From the NCBI GenBank assembly GCA_046566145.1, contig JBKHXF010000011.1, positions 1 through 64,000 on the forward strand: 64,000 nucleotides of DNA. The letters are read 5' to 3'. How positions within the stretch are numbered: position 1 is the stretch's first letter; every line of letters starts with the position of its first letter. This document shows positions 24,910 through 32,319 of the stretch, piece after piece. The stretch comes from JBKHXF01 sp046566145 (lineage in GTDB: Bacteria; Actinomycetota; Nitriliruptoria; Nitriliruptorales; Nitriliruptoraceae). The position numbers and the translations under genes were made by a program. Below the pieces are notes generated by a model, which saw only the letters and a list, made by a program, of their open reading frames with translations, ran no database searches and was not told where the DNA came from.

Positions 24910-25403
24910 GGGAGCGCGAGGACCTCGCGGACGCCCGCCGGCGCGCCCGGCAGGCCGCCCAGCGCGCCCGCCTCGACCGGCAGGCCCCCCTCGACCCGCC
25001 CACCGAGGACGACTACACCGTCGAGGACGAGGACCACGCGGGGCTGCGGCGGGTCCCGGCGCCCGAGCGCATCGGGGACCTGGTCGGCGGCGTCGCCTCC
25101 CGCCGGGGGTGGGCCGAGCGACTGACCGGTGCCCGGCTCGAGGCCGCCTGGCCCGACGTCGTCGGGCCGGAGCTCGCCCGCCGCTGCCGACCCGTCCGGC
25201 TCGCCGACCGCACGCTGGTGGTGCGCGCCGAGTCGGCCGCCTGGGCCACCCAGCTCCGCTACGTCACCTCGCAGCTGCTCGAGCGGATCGGCACGGCGCT
25301 CGGGGACCCACGTGCCGTGCGCAGCATCCGGATCACCGTGGGGCCGCTCGACGAGCCCGAGCGACCCGACGAGGGTGCCCGGCGTCCCGCGCCGGGCCCG
25401 TAG
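24906..25403 (+). CDS. dciA: DUF721 / DciA-type helicase-loader protein
   Basis: A 165-residue protein with an N-terminal charged helix (REREDLADARRRARQAAQRARLDRQ) and a C-terminal DUF721 domain: LTGARLEAAWPDVVGPELARRCRPVRLADRTLVVRAESAAWATQLRYVTSQLLERI. DciA is known to load the DnaB helicase in bacteria lacking DnaC/DnaI. The position after recF is the actinobacterial norm. GTG start overlaps the recF stop. Confidence 0.85.
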   Translation: MREREDLADARRRARQAAQRARLDRQAPLDPPTEDDYTVEDEDHAGLRRVPAPERIGDLVGGVASRRGWAERLTGARLEAAWPDVVGPELARRCRPVRLADRTLVVRAESAAWATQLRYVTSQLLERIGTALGDPRAVRSIRITVGPLDEPERPDEGARRPAPGP

Positions 25404-25406
25404 GCT
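25401..25406 (+). promoter_or_regulatory. -10 box TAGGCT, leaderless start of glycosylase
   Basis: TAGGCT, 7 nt, then GTG at 25414: identical in hexamer and spacing to cwlM. It overlaps the dciA stop codon region, so the glycosylase has its own promoter inside the operon. Confidence 0.6.
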
Positions 25407-25413
25407 CGCCGGC

Positions 25414-26349
25414 GTGCCCGAGCTGCCCGACATCGAGGACTACCTCGCCGCGCTGCGACCGCGGATGGTCGGCCGTGTCCTCGTCGGTGTCCGGGTCCGC
25501 GGGTTCAGCCTGCTGAAGACCTTCGACCCGCCGCTGGAGGCCCTGCACGGGCGCACCATCACGTCGATGTCCCGGCTCGGCAAGCGCATCGTGTGGCACT
25601 TCGAGGACGCCGGGGACGGTGGCGGGGACGACGCCGATGGTGGGGACGAGCCGCTGCACCTGGTGCTGCACCTCATGGTCGCGGGGCGGCTTCGGTGGAA
25701 GGACACCGCCGGCGCGCCGATCCCGGGCAAGGTCGGGATGGCCGCGTTCGACCTCGACGACGCGACGCTGCTGCTCACCGAGGCCGGCACGAAGAAGCGC
25801 GCGTCGCTCCACGTGGAACGCGGGGCCGAGGGGCTCGCCCGGCACGACCGCGGCGGCATCGAGCCGCTCGACGCGGACCTCGCCGCGTTCACCGAGGCGC
25901 TCACCCGTGAGAACCGCACGCTGAAGCGCGGCCTCACCGACCCGCGGGTGTTCCACGGCATCGGCAACGCCTTCAGCGACGAGATCCTGCACGCCGCCGG
26001 GCTGTCCCCCGTCAGGCGCACCCAGCAGCTCACCGAGGAGGAGCTCGCCCGGCTCCACGCGGCGGTGCAGGGGACGCTGACCGCGTGGGTCGCGCGGCTG
26101 CGGGAGCAGACCGGGGACGGCTTCCCGACCGAGGTGACGGCGTTCCGCCCCGACTTCGCGGTGCACGGCAAGTACGGCGAGCCGTGCCCGGTGTGCGGCA
26201 CCGACGTGCAGCGCATCCGCTACGCCGACAACGAGACGAACTACTGCCCGCGCTGCCAGACCGACGGGAAGCTGCTGGCCGACCGCAGCCTCTCGCGGCT
26301 GCTCAAGGACGACTGGCCCCGCACGGTCGACGAGCTCGAGGGCGCCTGA
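25414..26349 (+). CDS. Fpg/Nei-family DNA glycosylase
   Basis: A 311-residue formamidopyrimidine-DNA glycosylase-type enzyme that removes oxidised bases. The N-terminal Pro-Glu (MPELPDIEDYL) is the catalytic pair, the Lys of SRLGKRIVWHF is the conserved beta-loop base, the helix–two-turn–helix is in DPRVFHGIGNAFSDEIL, and the C-terminal zinc finger is CPVC-x20-CPRCQ (CPVCGTDVQRIRYADNETNYCPRCQ region). Leaderless (see promoter). An imperfect parS lies inside it at 25806. It could be Fpg or an Nei-like paralogue. Confidence 0.87.
   Translation: MPELPDIEDYLAALRPRMVGRVLVGVRVRGFSLLKTFDPPLEALHGRTITSMSRLGKRIVWHFEDAGDGGGDDADGGDEPLHLVLHLMVAGRLRWKDTAGAPIPGKVGMAAFDLDDATLLLTEAGTKKRASLHVERGAEGLARHDRGGIEPLDADLAAFTEALTRENRTLKRGLTDPRVFHGIGNAFSDEILHAAGLSPVRRTQQLTEEELARLHAAVQGTLTAWVARLREQTGDGFPTEVTAFRPDFAVHGKYGEPCPVCGTDVQRIRYADNETNYCPRCQTDGKLLADRSLSRLLKDDWPRTVDELEGA
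25806..25819. other. parS-like sequence (one mismatch)
   Basis: GCTCCACGTGGAAC differs from the parS core in one base. It lies in the glycosylase coding sequence about 10 kb from the nearest perfect parS. Confidence 0.4.
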
Positions 26350-26377
26350 CCCCGCGCCCGGCTGACGCGACCGCGGC

Positions 26378-26959
26378 TCAGGGCAGCGGCTGGGGCGACA
26401 GGGTCCCCGCCGGCGCGGGCAGGTCCTCGGCGGCGATCTCCGGCGCCACCACGCCGACGAAGACGCTGCCGAGCTCGCACACGGCCTGGGCCTTGAGGAA
26501 CAGCCGGTGCGTGCCGTCGCCCACGAGCACCTCGGCCTCGCGGATCTCGTCCTCGATCTGCAGCTGCTCCAGCACCTCGGAGGTCTCGTAGAACACCCGC
26601 ACCTGCACCGGGGTGTACGGCAGGTAGCCCTGGACGTTCACGAGCGGGCCCGCATCCGACGCCTCGGCGACCACCGCGCCGGGCGGCAGCACCAGCCCCT
26701 CGACGTCGTCGGGGTCCACGTTGGCGGGGATGTCGAACTCGCACGGCCCGAGCCCCGTCATCGGCGCGAGCAGCGCCGGGTCGACGCCCTCGGGGATCTC
26801 GGTGATGAAGTCGGGCAGGTCGAGCGTCGAGACGTCGAAGGTCTCGGTCTCCACGGGCTCGCCCGCCGTCCCACCCCCGCAGCCGGCGAGGAGCAGGACC
26901 GCGGCGACCGCGCCGGCGGTCGTCGTGCGCCACCGGGGTCGGCTCGTCGAGGTCGTCAT
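26378..26959 (-). CDS. Lipoprotein of unknown function
   Basis: A 193-residue protein with signal peptide TTAGAVAAVLLLAGC (lipobox LAGC) and an acidic soluble domain (TFDVSTLDLPDFITEIPEGVDPALLAPMTGLGPCEFDIPANVDP…EVLVGDGTHRLFLKAQAVCELGSVFVGVVAPE). Two Cys may form a disulfide. No family recognised. The start at 26959 is preceded by TAGCCT 8 nt upstream. Convergent with the glycosylase. Confidence 0.75.
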   Translation of the reverse strand: MTTSTSRPRWRTTTAGAVAAVLLLAGCGGGTAGEPVETETFDVSTLDLPDFITEIPEGVDPALLAPMTGLGPCEFDIPANVDPDDVEGLVLPPGAVVAEASDAGPLVNVQGYLPYTPVQVRVFYETSEVLEQLQIEDEIREAEVLVGDGTHRLFLKAQAVCELGSVFVGVVAPEIAAEDLPAPAGTLSPQPLP

Positions 26960-26967
26960 GGCGGCGG

Positions 26968-26973
26968 AGGCTA
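26968..26973 (-). promoter_or_regulatory. -10 box TAGCCT, leaderless lipoprotein
   Basis: On the minus strand TAGCCT is followed by 8 nt and the ATG at 26959; no ribosome binding site. Confidence 0.45.
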
Positions 26974-27114
26974 CCGCCGGGTCCGGGCCGCCCTGGGGAC
27001 CGGGCGGCTGGACCGCGCTCGCCACCGGTCGGGAGGAGTCCGACCTCTCGACGTCGAACCTCGCGTCGAGAGGGAGGGCCACCCCCCGGTGCGCCCGCGA
27101 CCAGGAGCTCCGCT

Positions 27115-28761
27115 GTGGCCCGACGGCCGATCCGCACCACCCTGACCGCGTCCGTGCTGCTCGGAGGGGTCCTCGCCGTCCCCTCGGTCGGCGCGACGGC
27201 CGACGACGTCGGCTGCCCCGCGCCGGCGGCCCCGATGACCTTCGTGTCGGAGTACACCGACACCACCCGCGCCGGCGGTGAGCCGATCATCGTCACGCAC
27301 CCCGACGGCCAGCTGCTGTGGGGCTCGCACGCCGGGTCGACGCACTTCTACACGCCGTCGGCGGCCGACGCGGACACCGCCGCGTTCATCGCCAACTACG
27401 AGGGCCAGACGTACCAGTACGTCTCGGAGAACGGCGGCGAGAGCTGGGACTTCGTGCCCCGCACGCCGATCTCGACGCTCGACCCGACGTCGGGCCTGCC
27501 GAACTCCGGGTTCTCGGACCCCGAGTTCGCGATCGACCTCGCGGGCAACGTCTTCATCTCCGAGATCAACCTCGCGAACATCGCGTTCTCGAAGTCGAGC
27601 GACGGCGGCCGCAGCTACACGCTGCAGAACATCGCCGGCATCACGCTCTCGGACCGGCAGTGGATGGAGGCCGACGAGGAGGACGTGCTCTGGTTCGTGG
27701 CCAACACGTTCGGTGGCGGCTCGCCCAACGCCGGCCAGGCCGTGACCGGCTCCCTCAGCCACCGCCTCTACAAGTCGACCGACGGCGGCGCCACGTTCGG
27801 CCCGGCGCAGGACCTCGGGTCCCAGCAGTCGTCGGACATCCTCGTCGACCGCCGAGACGGCCGCCTCTACGAGATCCACCGCCAGAACGGCGCGCTGACC
27901 ATGTGGATCGCGCCGAACGCCCGCGACCAGGCGCCGCCGAACGTCGAGTGGCTGAACCGGGACGGCACGCTCGAGAAGCCCCGCTCCTCCAACCCGCCGG
28001 TGATCGCGCCGAGCCACAGCCGCATGTCCTCCATCGGCCCGACGATGGCGCTCGGCCCCGGTGACGACATCTACGTCGTGTGGGACGAGGCCGGCGGCGC
28101 CGGTGCGGGCATCTGGTTCAACGCCTCCACCGACCGCGGCGAGACCTGGGGCACCCCGACCAAGCTCGACGACGGCACGGGCACGGCGTTCTGGCCGTGG
28201 CTGGCCGCCGGTCCCGACGGCGTCGTGGCGGTGTGGCTGCAGAACTCCGAGCGGGCCCCGGGCAACAGCCCGGAGCGCGCCACGGGGGACTGGCACGTCA
28301 TGGCCGCCCAGTCGGTGAACCCGGCCGGCTGCGAGGTCGTCGTGGACGGCGCCACCGTGGCCGCGCCGGCGACCTTCACGGTCCAGAAGGCCTCGGCCGA
28401 GCCGGTGCACCGCGGGACGATGTGCAACTCCGGCACGACCTGCCAGGCGTTCGGCGTCGACCGTCGCCTCGGCGACTACTTCGCCAACACGATCGACCGT
28501 GACGGCAACGTCGTGATCGCCGTGTCCGACACCCGTCGGGGCGGGGCGGTGTCGCTGCCGCTGACCATCCGCCAGACCGGTGGGACGACCGTGGGTGACC
28601 CGTACGCCGGCATCGAGGCGCTGGGCTTCACCGACCGCGGTCCGTTCGAGCTCGAGTTCGGCGAGGGTGGCAGCCAGACCGGTGGCACGCCGGCGGCCGC
28701 CACCACCGCCACGGTCGTCCGCGACCACGTCGAGCGCCTCGCCCTTCGCCTGTCGCGCTGA
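27115..28761 (+). CDS. Secreted beta-propeller (BNR/sialidase-like) protein
   Basis: A 548-residue exported protein. The signal peptide is TTLTASVLLGGVLAVPSVGA. The body has Asp-box motifs S-x-D-x-G-x-x-W/F: KSSDGGRSYTL, KSTDGGATFGP and ASTDRGETWGT, marking a 6-bladed propeller of the sialidase type. Catalytic Arg triad residues of true sialidases are not evident, so it may only bind glycans or act on another substrate. GTG start with GGAG upstream. A strong hairpin follows. A second such protein is at 38945. Confidence 0.8.
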   Translation: MARRPIRTTLTASVLLGGVLAVPSVGATADDVGCPAPAAPMTFVSEYTDTTRAGGEPIIVTHPDGQLLWGSHAGSTHFYTPSAADADTAAFIANYEGQTYQYVSENGGESWDFVPRTPISTLDPTSGLPNSGFSDPEFAIDLAGNVFISEINLANIAFSKSSDGGRSYTLQNIAGITLSDRQWMEADEEDVLWFVANTFGGGSPNAGQAVTGSLSHRLYKSTDGGATFGPAQDLGSQQSSDILVDRRDGRLYEIHRQNGALTMWIAPNARDQAPPNVEWLNRDGTLEKPRSSNPPVIAPSHSRMSSIGPTMALGPGDDIYVVWDEAGGAGAGIWFNASTDRGETWGTPTKLDDGTGTAFWPWLAAGPDGVVAVWLQNSERAPGNSPERATGDWHVMAAQSVNPAGCEVVVDGATVAAPATFTVQKASAEPVHRGTMCNSGTTCQAFGVDRRLGDYFANTIDRDGNVVIAVSDTRRGGAVSLPLTIRQTGGTTVGDPYAGIEALGFTDRGPFELEFGEGGSQTGGTPAAATTATVVRDHVERLALRLSR

Positions 28762-28768
28762 CGACGGC

Positions 28769-28825
28769 GGAGCCCCGCAGACGAGACGCCCCCGGCCTGC
28801 TGGCCGGGGGCGCGCTCGTGGGTGC
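28769..28825. repeat. 57-bp terminator repeat, copy 1
   Basis: 55 of 57 bases match 31115–31171. It contains the hairpin CGCCCCCGGCC-TGCT-GGCCGGGGGCG and the flanking GGAGCCCCGCAGACGA. Confidence 0.75.
28787..28812. terminator. 11-bp GC hairpin between convergent genes
   Basis: CGCCCCCGGCC, loop TGCT, exact complement. It lies between the beta-propeller gene and the convergent TetR gene and can stop both. Confidence 0.75.
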
Positions 28826-28844
28826 TCCCGTCGGCCGCGCTCGA

Positions 28845-29405
28845 TCAGCGAGCAGCCCGCAGGACGTGGTCGACGTGGTGCTCGATGTAGCTGCGGTCGG
28901 AGCGCTCGTGGAGCATGAGCTGGCGGTAGACGACGGCCCCGGCGAGGGTCTCCACGAGGTGTCCGGCATCGAGATGCGCGGACAGCTCGCCCCGCGCCTT
29001 CGCACGTTCCACCAACTCGACCGTCGCCTGTCGACGGCGCTCGGTGAACTGCCGGTGGAGCCCAGCGAGCCGCTCGTCCCGGGTGGAGGCGGCGATCAAC
29101 GAGGGCAGCAGGACGGACCAGGGGGGCGTGGAGATGGTCCGGGCGAGGCCCGTCATGGCCGCGACGAGGTCGTTGCGGACATCGCCGCTGTCGTGGATCG
29201 GTGCGGGGTCCATGTTCGCTTCGAGGGCGTCCGCGAGCAGGTCCTCACGCTCGGGCCAGTGCCGGTACACGGTCGTCTTGTGGACGCCAGCGCACTCGGC
29301 GATCCGCTCGACGGTGGTGCTCTCCAGCCCCTCCTCGCCGAGGAGCTGGAAGGCCGCGTCCAACGTCCGGGAGCGCGTTCGAGCGGTGCGTGGGTCGGTC
29401 GACAT
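28845..29405 (-). CDS. TetR/AcrR-family repressor
   Basis: A 186-residue regulator. The N-terminal helix-turn-helix is TLDAAFQLLGEEGLESTTVERIAECAGVHKTTVYRHWPEREDLLADAL (~residues 14–61), with the TVYRHW recognition end. The C-terminal half is a ligand-binding helical domain (LLPSLIAASTRDERLAGLHRQFTERRRQ). It is divergent from the SnoaL–DUF6069–SDR operon, and two copies of a 17-bp palindrome lie between them. Most likely it represses itself and the operon. Ligand unknown. Confidence 0.9.
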   Translation of the reverse strand: MSTDPRTARTRSRTLDAAFQLLGEEGLESTTVERIAECAGVHKTTVYRHWPEREDLLADALEANMDPAPIHDSGDVRNDLVAAMTGLARTISTPPWSVLLPSLIAASTRDERLAGLHRQFTERRRQATVELVERAKARGELSAHLDAGHLVETLAGAVVYRQLMLHERSDRSYIEHHVDHVLRAAR

Positions 29406-29417
29406 CGGCGTCCTTTC

Positions 29418-29434
29418 TGCAACTCAGTGTTGCA
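29418..29434. promoter_or_regulatory. TetR operator O1
   Basis: TGCAACTCAGTGTTGCA, 17-bp near-palindrome, 13 bp upstream of the tetR start. Same core as O2 with one base different. Confidence 0.75.
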
Positions 29435-29452
29435 CATCTGTGGTCCTCCGGC

Positions 29453-29458
29453 TACTCT
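29453..29458 (+). promoter_or_regulatory. -10 box TACTCT of the SnoaL operon
   Basis: TACTCT ends where O2 begins, so bound repressor would cover the start site. The SnoaL ATG is 37 nt downstream, with GAGAGGAG before it. Confidence 0.5.
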
Positions 29459-29474
29459 GCAACTCAGAGTTGCA
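29458..29474. promoter_or_regulatory. TetR operator O2
   Basis: TGCAACTCAGAGTTGCA, 40 bp centre to centre from O1. The two copies differ by one base and share the palindrome TGCAACTC…GTTGCA. Confidence 0.8.
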
Positions 29475-29495
29475 TAACTACGAGAGGAGAGCCGG

Positions 29496-29915
29496 ATGGC
29501 TCCGACATCCACGGACGACGTCGCCCAGATCGTCGACCTCGGCCACGCCTACAACCTGGCCGTCGACGACCACGACCCCGACGCCTGGGTGGCGTGCTTC
29601 ACCGAGGCCGGCGAGGTGGACAGCCCCTTCGGCACCCCGCGGGGCCGCGAGGAGCTCCACCGGTGGATCTCCGGCATCACCGCCAACCTGACCGGTACCC
29701 GGCACTTCTCCGCCAACGAGGTCGTGACCGTCGACGGCGACCGCGCCACCATGCGGTCGTACTACTTCGTCGTCGGCACCACCGAACACCCGCCCGCGAT
29801 CGGCGCGACCGGCCACTACGAGGACGAACTCGTCCGAACCGACGGCCGGTGGCGGTTCGCCCGGCGTGTCCACACCGTGGACCCGAGCTTCCAGGGGGAG
29901 GCGCTGGCCGGATGA
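29496..29915 (+). CDS. SnoaL-like / NTF2-fold protein
   Basis: A 139-residue NTF2-fold protein: IVDLGHAYNLAVDDHDPDAWVACFTEAGEVDSPFG, then GREELHRWISGITANLTGTRHFSANEVVTVDGDRATMRSYYFVVG, then TGHYEDELVRTDGRWRFARRVHTVDP. This is the pattern of SnoaL-like and ring-hydroxylating beta-subunit-like proteins. It has the Asp of DHDPDAW and the His of TRHFSAN at positions that are catalytic in related cyclases and dehydratases. First gene of a TetR-controlled operon. Confidence 0.8.
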   Translation: MAPTSTDDVAQIVDLGHAYNLAVDDHDPDAWVACFTEAGEVDSPFGTPRGREELHRWISGITANLTGTRHFSANEVVTVDGDRATMRSYYFVVGTTEHPPAIGATGHYEDELVRTDGRWRFARRVHTVDPSFQGEALAG

Positions 29916-30382
29916 CGACGATCACCTCCGAGACCACCCCAGCGGACGTCGGCGGGCGCTCGGCGCTCCGCCACCTCCTCCTCGCGGCCGCGGCGAGCGT
30001 GGCAGCGAACCTGTTGATCTTCGGCATCGCCTCCGTCGCCGATGTCGACCTCCTGGTCCCGGAGAGCCCGGGATCGGACGCGACCATCGAGCTCACGATG
30101 GGAACGGTGGTCGCCGCCACGGTCCTCCCGCTGACGATCGCCCTCGTCGTCGCGCTCGTCCTCCGTCGGACACGTCGGGGAGGACGGCAGTTCACCGCCC
30201 TCGTCGTGGCCGGGCTCGTCCTGTCCTTCGGCCCGTTGTTCGGCGCCGGCATGGACACCGGCACCATGATCGCCCTCGGCCTGATGCACCCCGTCGTGGC
30301 CGCAGCGGCGCTGTGGCAGCTCCGACCCGTGGCGGCCTCCCCCACGACGCGGGACGCGGCGGCACACGGGACGGGCTCGTGA
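29912..30382 (+). CDS. Four-TM membrane protein, DUF6069-like
   Basis: A 156-residue protein with four hydrophobic helices: LLLAAAASVAANLLIFGIA, LTMGTVVAATVLPLTIALVVALVL, FTALVVAGLVLSFGPLFG and MIALGLMHPVVAAAALWQL. The L-x-MHxVVAAA pattern resembles DUF6069 proteins. Its ATG overlaps the SnoaL stop (ATGA) and its stop overlaps the SDR start (GTGA). No function known. Confidence 0.7.
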   Translation: MTTITSETTPADVGGRSALRHLLLAAAASVAANLLIFGIASVADVDLLVPESPGSDATIELTMGTVVAATVLPLTIALVVALVLRRTRRGGRQFTALVVAGLVLSFGPLFGAGMDTGTMIALGLMHPVVAAAALWQLRPVAASPTTRDAAAHGTGS

Positions 30383-31095
30383 CGCGGGTCTTCGTCGCCG
30401 GCGGTGCCGGCGGCGTCGGCTCCGGTGTGGTCGCCGCATGGCTCGCCGATGGGGCCACCGTCGTCACGACCTCGCGGGACGAGGAGCGGTTGGCCAACCT
30501 CCGGCGCGTGGTGCGTGGGCTGCCGGGTCGCCTCATCGCCACCGTGGCGGCCGGCGACCGGCCCGGTCTCGAGCAGCTCGCGGCTGCGCACGGGCCGTTC
30601 GACGCCGCCATCGCCTCCATCGGCGGGGCCGGCTGGCGCCTGGCGCCACTCGCGACGATCGAGGAGGCGATGCTGCGCACGGTCGTCGAGGACGGCATCG
30701 TCGCGCACTGGCGCGTGGCAGCCGCCCTGCGCCCGCACATCCGTGGTGGTGGGAGCTACGTCTTCATCAACGGCGGTGCCGCCGTCGACGTCGTGCCCGG
30801 CACCGGCCCGCTGAGCCTGGTCGCACGCGCCCAGCTCGCGCTGGCGGAGATCTTCGACGCAGAGGAGCGGAGCGGCGTCCGCACGCACAGCCTCGTCCTC
30901 ACCTCGCCCATCGCGACGCCCGCGCGCGGTGCCCACGTCCCGGGCGATGCGCTCACGCCGGCAGATGTCGGCGATGCGTGTCGGCGTCTGCACCTCGCGG
31001 CGCCGGCGGCCGTCGAGATCCGCGTCGGCACCAGAGCCGAGATCGAACGGCTCGGAGGCGACACCCCGATCACCGAGGCCGGGCCTCGGGCGTGA
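30379..31095 (+). CDS. SDR-family oxidoreductase
   Basis: A 238-residue Rossmann protein: FVAGGAGGVGSGVVAAWLADGATVVTTSRDEERL is the NAD(P) site (GGAGGVGSG), ASIGG replaces the usual NNAG, and SLVARAQLALAEIF is where YxxxK is expected; the Tyr is absent, so catalysis may be altered. The Ser in GGGSYVFINGG may stand for the active-site Ser. Last gene of the TetR-regulated operon; could modify a small carbonyl-containing inducer. Confidence 0.8.
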   Translation: MTRVFVAGGAGGVGSGVVAAWLADGATVVTTSRDEERLANLRRVVRGLPGRLIATVAAGDRPGLEQLAAAHGPFDAAIASIGGAGWRLAPLATIEEAMLRTVVEDGIVAHWRVAAALRPHIRGGGSYVFINGGAAVDVVPGTGPLSLVARAQLALAEIFDAEERSGVRTHSLVLTSPIATPARGAHVPGDALTPADVGDACRRLHLAAPAAVEIRVGTRAEIERLGGDTPITEAGPRA

Positions 31096-31108
31096 GGACA
31101 CCCGAACG

Positions 31109-31128
31109 GTCTGCGGAGCCCCGCAGAC
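31109..31128. terminator. 8-bp hairpin, first of a double terminator
   Basis: GTCTGCGG, loop AGCC, CCGCAGAC, just past the SDR stop and 3 bp before the larger hairpin. Confidence 0.6.
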
Positions 31129-31171
31129 GACGCGCCCCCGGCCTGCTGGCCGGGGGCGCGCTCGTGGGTGC
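31115..31171. repeat. 57-bp terminator repeat, copy 2
   Basis: 55 of 57 bases match 28769–28825, 2346 bp away. The hairpin here is two base pairs longer. Confidence 0.75.
31131..31160. terminator. 13-bp GC hairpin between convergent genes
   Basis: CGCGCCCCCGGCC, loop TGCT, exact complement. Shared by SDR (plus) and the cupredoxin-like gene (minus). Confidence 0.75.
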
Positions 31172-31188
31172 GGCGATGGCCGCCGGGG

Positions 31189-31878
31189 TCACTCGACGGT
31201 GATGGTCCCGGTGCGCCCGTCGCTGGTGGCGTAGGTGAAGGTGCCGGCGGTGCCGAACGTCTTCTCGAGCGTGCCATCGATCGGCAGGTCGCGCCCGGCG
31301 CCGCCGGTGCTGACGTCGCCGGTCAGCCCGAGGGCGCCCGCGGTGTCGTTGACGAACACCACGGTCTCGCCGGTCGCGACCGTCAGGTCGAGGCTGCCGG
31401 ACAGACGCAGCTCGGGCTTGGCGTGCGCGGTGTAGCTGAACGGCACGTCGGTGCCGGCCGCCGCGTAGATGACCGCGTAGCGGCTGCCGGGCGGGATGAT
31501 GCCGGCCTCGCCCGTGCCGGTGGTCCCGACGAACTCGGCCGTCGCGGTCGGCGCGTCGGTGATGGTCCCGGGGTCGGCGTAGAAGATGATGTCGAGGTCG
31601 GCGCCGGCGGCGGAGGTGGTGAGCTCGAACGCGCCGCCGTTGACGAAGTCCGGGACGGCGAAGTACCACGACACGACGCCGTTGGTGGCCGAGCCGATGA
31701 GGCCGGCGGTGCGGTTGATGCGGCTGACGTTGGTGCCGCTGGCCTTGGTCGGCTGCGGCAGCGAGATGGAGCCGGTGATCGTCTGGCCGACCTCGCCGGC
31801 GGGTGGGGCGGCAGCGAGCACGGTGCTCGCCATCGCGGCGGTCGCGACCATCGTCGCGATGCGAGTGGTCCTGCGCAC
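31189..31878 (-). CDS. Secreted protein with cupredoxin-like C-terminus
   Basis: A 229-residue exported protein; signal peptide TRIATMVATAAMASTVLAAAP. Residues ~30–130 resemble a beta-rich domain (SWYFAVPDFVNGGAFELTTSAAGADLDIIFYADPG). Residues ~145–229 look like a plastocyanin/cupredoxin fold (SLDLTVATGETVVFVNDTAGALGLTGDVS…TFGTAGTFTYATSDGRTGTITVE), but the copper ligands His/Cys/His/Met are not seen, so no copper binding is expected. GTG start with AGGAGG 5 nt upstream. Unclassified. Confidence 0.65.
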   Translation of the reverse strand: MRRTTRIATMVATAAMASTVLAAAPPAGEVGQTITGSISLPQPTKASGTNVSRINRTAGLIGSATNGVVSWYFAVPDFVNGGAFELTTSAAGADLDIIFYADPGTITDAPTATAEFVGTTGTGEAGIIPPGSRYAVIYAAAGTDVPFSYTAHAKPELRLSGSLDLTVATGETVVFVNDTAGALGLTGDVSTGGAGRDLPIDGTLEKTFGTAGTFTYATSDGRTGTITVE

Positions 31879-32319
31879 GGGGTCCTCCTGTGTGCGGTTC
31901 GGGGCGTGAGGTTGGCTTCGACGCCGAGGGGCCCGTTCCCTGCGCCCCCCGGACCTCGAGACCGGCTGGAGATCGACCGATCGCGTCCCGGCGCGCCTGC
32001 GCCGCCCTGTGTGGCCGACACCCGTCCCAGCCTCTGACCGCCCGGGACGGGGTCGCACCCCACAGGCGCGCGCAGGAGCGCTCAGACGCACATCCGACCC
32101 TCCGACATCCTCGGTCGGGCGGCCGTCGGCTGGTAGGCTGCGAGGTGCGGTCGACCACCCGTCCACGGCCCACACCTCGCCCAGCCCGGCACCCCCGACG
32201 ACGTCGGTCGGCGGTGCCGGCCGGTGCCGGGTCCTCCCGGCCGGACGACGCGTCAGCACCGCACGCGGGCACGCCCCGCTGGGCAGCCCTGCCCACCCCT
32301 GCCGACCGAAGGAACCCGT
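31879..32319. other. Divergent gap before gyrB
   Basis: 441 bp without a gene. The only clear signal is TAGGCT at 32134–32139. An Asp/Pro-rich shadow frame here has no support. The long leader before gyrB (about 175 nt) may hold supercoiling- or gyrase-linked control, but I see no defined element. Confidence 0.5.
32134..32139 (+). promoter_or_regulatory. -10 box TAGGCT of gyrB
   Basis: TAGGCT 180 nt before the gyrB GTG. The same hexamer is used at 4611, 25401, 40870 and 62251. No clear -35. Confidence 0.5.
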
